Below are positions 62,902 through 64,000 of a stretch of DNA of 64,000 nucleotides, piece by piece (positions within the stretch are counted from its first letter, which is position 1; the number at the start of each line of letters is the position of its first letter). A model generated the notes under the pieces. That model was given only the letters and a program-made list of their open reading frames with translations. It was not told the origin of the DNA and searched no databases. The stretch comes from Sphingomonadales bacterium UBA6157 (GTDB lineage: Bacteria > Pseudomonadota > Alphaproteobacteria > Sphingomonadales > Sphingomonadaceae): NCBI GenBank assembly GCA_002423025.1, contig DIUN01000015.1, positions 62,001 through 126,000 on the forward strand, written 5' to 3'. The position numbers were made by a program, and so were the translations under genes.

Positions 62902-64000
62902 ATGGCCGATCATTCCACCATTGATGACACGCGCTACGTGGGCCAGGCGGTCCGCACCATCGAGGGCCGCGCGCCGATCGTGGGCGCAGCGCGCTACACC
63001 AACGACTTCGTGTTTCCCGGCCAGCTCTACGCCCATATCGTGCGCAGCCCGCACGCCGCGGCGCGGATCCGCCGCATCGACACCTCGGGCGCGCTGAAGG
63101 TTTCGGGCGTGGTGCGGGTGCTGGATGGCGCGGAGGCTGCCGCCCATATCAAGCCGATCACCCATTATATCGACCCCGCCGTGTTTGGCGGCAAGAGCGC
63201 CGAAGTGCGCGTGATGGCCGTGGACGAAGTGTGGTGCTACGGCCAGCCCGTGGCCGTGGTGGTGGCCGAGGACAAGCGCACCGCGCGCTTTGCCGCCCAG
63301 CGCATCCAGATCGTATATGACGTGCTGGAGCCGGTGCTCGATGCCGAGGCGGCGACCGCGCCGGACGCCCGCATCGTGGTGCCGGGCTGGGACAGCAACA
63401 TCATGATGCAGGCGCCGTTCCGCAACGGCGATCCGGATGCGGCCTTTGCGAAGGCGGCGCATGTGGTGAAGACCAGCGTGGACATCCACCGCTTCTCCAC
63501 CCAGCCCATCGAGACGCGCTGCTACAACGCCGTGTGGGAACACGACATCGAGGGCGTGACGCTCTATGCCACGGCACAGAACCCGCATCCGCTGCGCCAT
63601 GTGCTCTCGGAAGTGCTGGGCATGCCCGAGAGCAAGATCCGCGTACATGCGCCGGTGATCGGCGGGGCGTTCGGCATGAAAATGCACGGGCACCCGGAGG
63701 AGGCGCTGATGTGCCTGCTCGCCAAGCTGACCGGCCGGCCGGTGAAATGGACCGAAACCCGCGAGGAGTGCCTGCTGATCGGCGCCCGCGAGCAGCGCCA
63801 CCACATGGAACTGGCGCTGGACGCGGACGGCGTGATCCTGGGCCTGCGGGACCGCTATTTCGCCAATGTCGGCGCGCCCTCCGCCTGCCCCGGCTGGGGC
63901 ATGGCCTTCCTCACCGGCCTGACCATGCCGGGGCCTTATGCCGTGCGCGATATCGATGTGCAGATGACGGTGGTGATCACCAACAAGCCATCGTGGAATG
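62902..64000 (+). CDS. Xanthine dehydrogenase-family molybdopterin-binding subunit, cut by the window edge
   Basis: The first 366 codons of a large subunit (family length is usually about 750-800). R-T-I-E-G-R-A-P-I-V-G-A-A-R-Y-T-N-D opens the a/b hammerhead domain; the molybdenum-cofactor domain begins with the Q-P-I-E-T-R-C block and G-G-A-F-G-M-K-M-H, the position of the G-G-G-F-G-x-K motif of CoxL-type enzymes. Such enzymes hydroxylate aldehydes or electron-poor N-heterocycles using water. The small FAD and [2Fe-2S] subunits, if encoded here, lie beyond the window. Confidence 0.9.
   Translation, partial: MADHSTIDDTRYVGQAVRTIEGRAPIVGAARYTNDFVFPGQLYAHIVRSPHAAARIRRIDTSGALKVSGVVRVLDGAEAAAHIKPITHYIDPAVFGGKSAEVRVMAVDEVWCYGQPVAVVVAEDKRTARFAAQRIQIVYDVLEPVLDAEAATAPDARIVVPGWDSNIMMQAPFRNGDPDAAFAKAAHVVKTSVDIHRFSTQPIETRCYNAVWEHDIEGVTLYATAQNPHPLRHVLSEVLGMPESKIRVHAPVIGGAFGMKMHGHPEEALMCLLAKLTGRPVKWTETREECLLIGAREQRHHMELALDADGVILGLRDRYFANVGAPSACPGWGMAFLTGLTMPGPYAVRDIDVQMTVVITNKPSWN

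Overview
The window is high-GC DNA from an alphaproteobacterium, most likely a member of the Sphingomonadales. The indications are a TonB-dependent receptor inside a catabolic cluster, an mre/mrdA/rodA elongasome operon next to mutL, many acyl-CoA and FAD enzymes, and a CACCCC(C)GCGAAGGCGGGGG palindrome of a type I recall as common in sphingomonad genomes. Assignment to this order is inference; no rRNA gene is present. The ends of two genes are cut: a bacterioferritin start at the left edge and a molybdenum hydroxylase at the right edge.

Layout. 0-0.4 kb: bfr/bfd iron storage pair. 0.5-3.2 kb: a TauD-type dioxygenase and mutL. 3.4-9.2 kb: the rod-shape operon mreB-mreC-mreD-mrdA-rodA. 9.3-18.2 kb: tRNA-Lys(CTT), followed by an 8.7-kb segment holding one giant cyclic beta-1,2-glucan synthase gene and closed by a 72-bp copy of the tRNA 3' half plus its terminator. 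This looks like a tRNA-targeted insertion with no recognisable integrase. 18.2-24.2 kb: PhnA-like protein, HrpB helicase, serine hydrolase, KDPG aldolase. 23.4-30.1 kb: NAD-linked formate dehydrogenase fdsGBA-fdsD-fdhD with a LysR regulator upstream. 30.2-35.0 kb: a periplasmic oxidation operon (Tat-exported DapA-fold protein, PQQ dehydrogenase, cytochrome c, NHL propeller). 35.1-39.7 kb: a LysR gene divergent from a valine catabolism operon (mmsA, acyl-CoA dehydrogenase, mmsB). 39.8-43.9 kb: flavin monooxygenase, isocitrate lyase/PEP mutase family enzyme, LysR, cytochrome c. 44.0-50.1 kb: a tightly overlapping six-gene operon resembling the aminobenzoyl-CoA (anthraniloyl-CoA) route: SDR, MarR, enoyl-CoA hydratase, acyl-CoA dehydrogenase, bifunctional monooxygenase/reductase, RidA. 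50.1-64 kb: a cluster I cannot match to a described pathway. It contains two FAD-linked oxidases, a GntR/FCD regulator, a class III aminotransferase, two related cupins, a RutA-like flavin monooxygenase, two related NTF2-like proteins, a hydrolase-fold protein lacking the usual triad, a MarR regulator, a TonB receptor and a xanthine-dehydrogenase-family large subunit.

The last region is the best candidate for an undescribed system. A palindrome of the form AATTTTGNATACAAAATT occurs in the GntR intergenic region and in front of the TonB receptor, with weaker copies before the hydrolase/NTF2 pair and one FAD oxidase. This suggests that one regulator controls uptake and breakdown of a single substrate. 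The RutA-like, RidA and hydrolase-fold proteins recall pyrimidine ring opening by the Rut pathway. The adjacent anthraniloyl-CoA-type operon and the molybdenum hydroxylase make a nitrogen-containing (hetero)aromatic substrate a reasonable but unproven guess.
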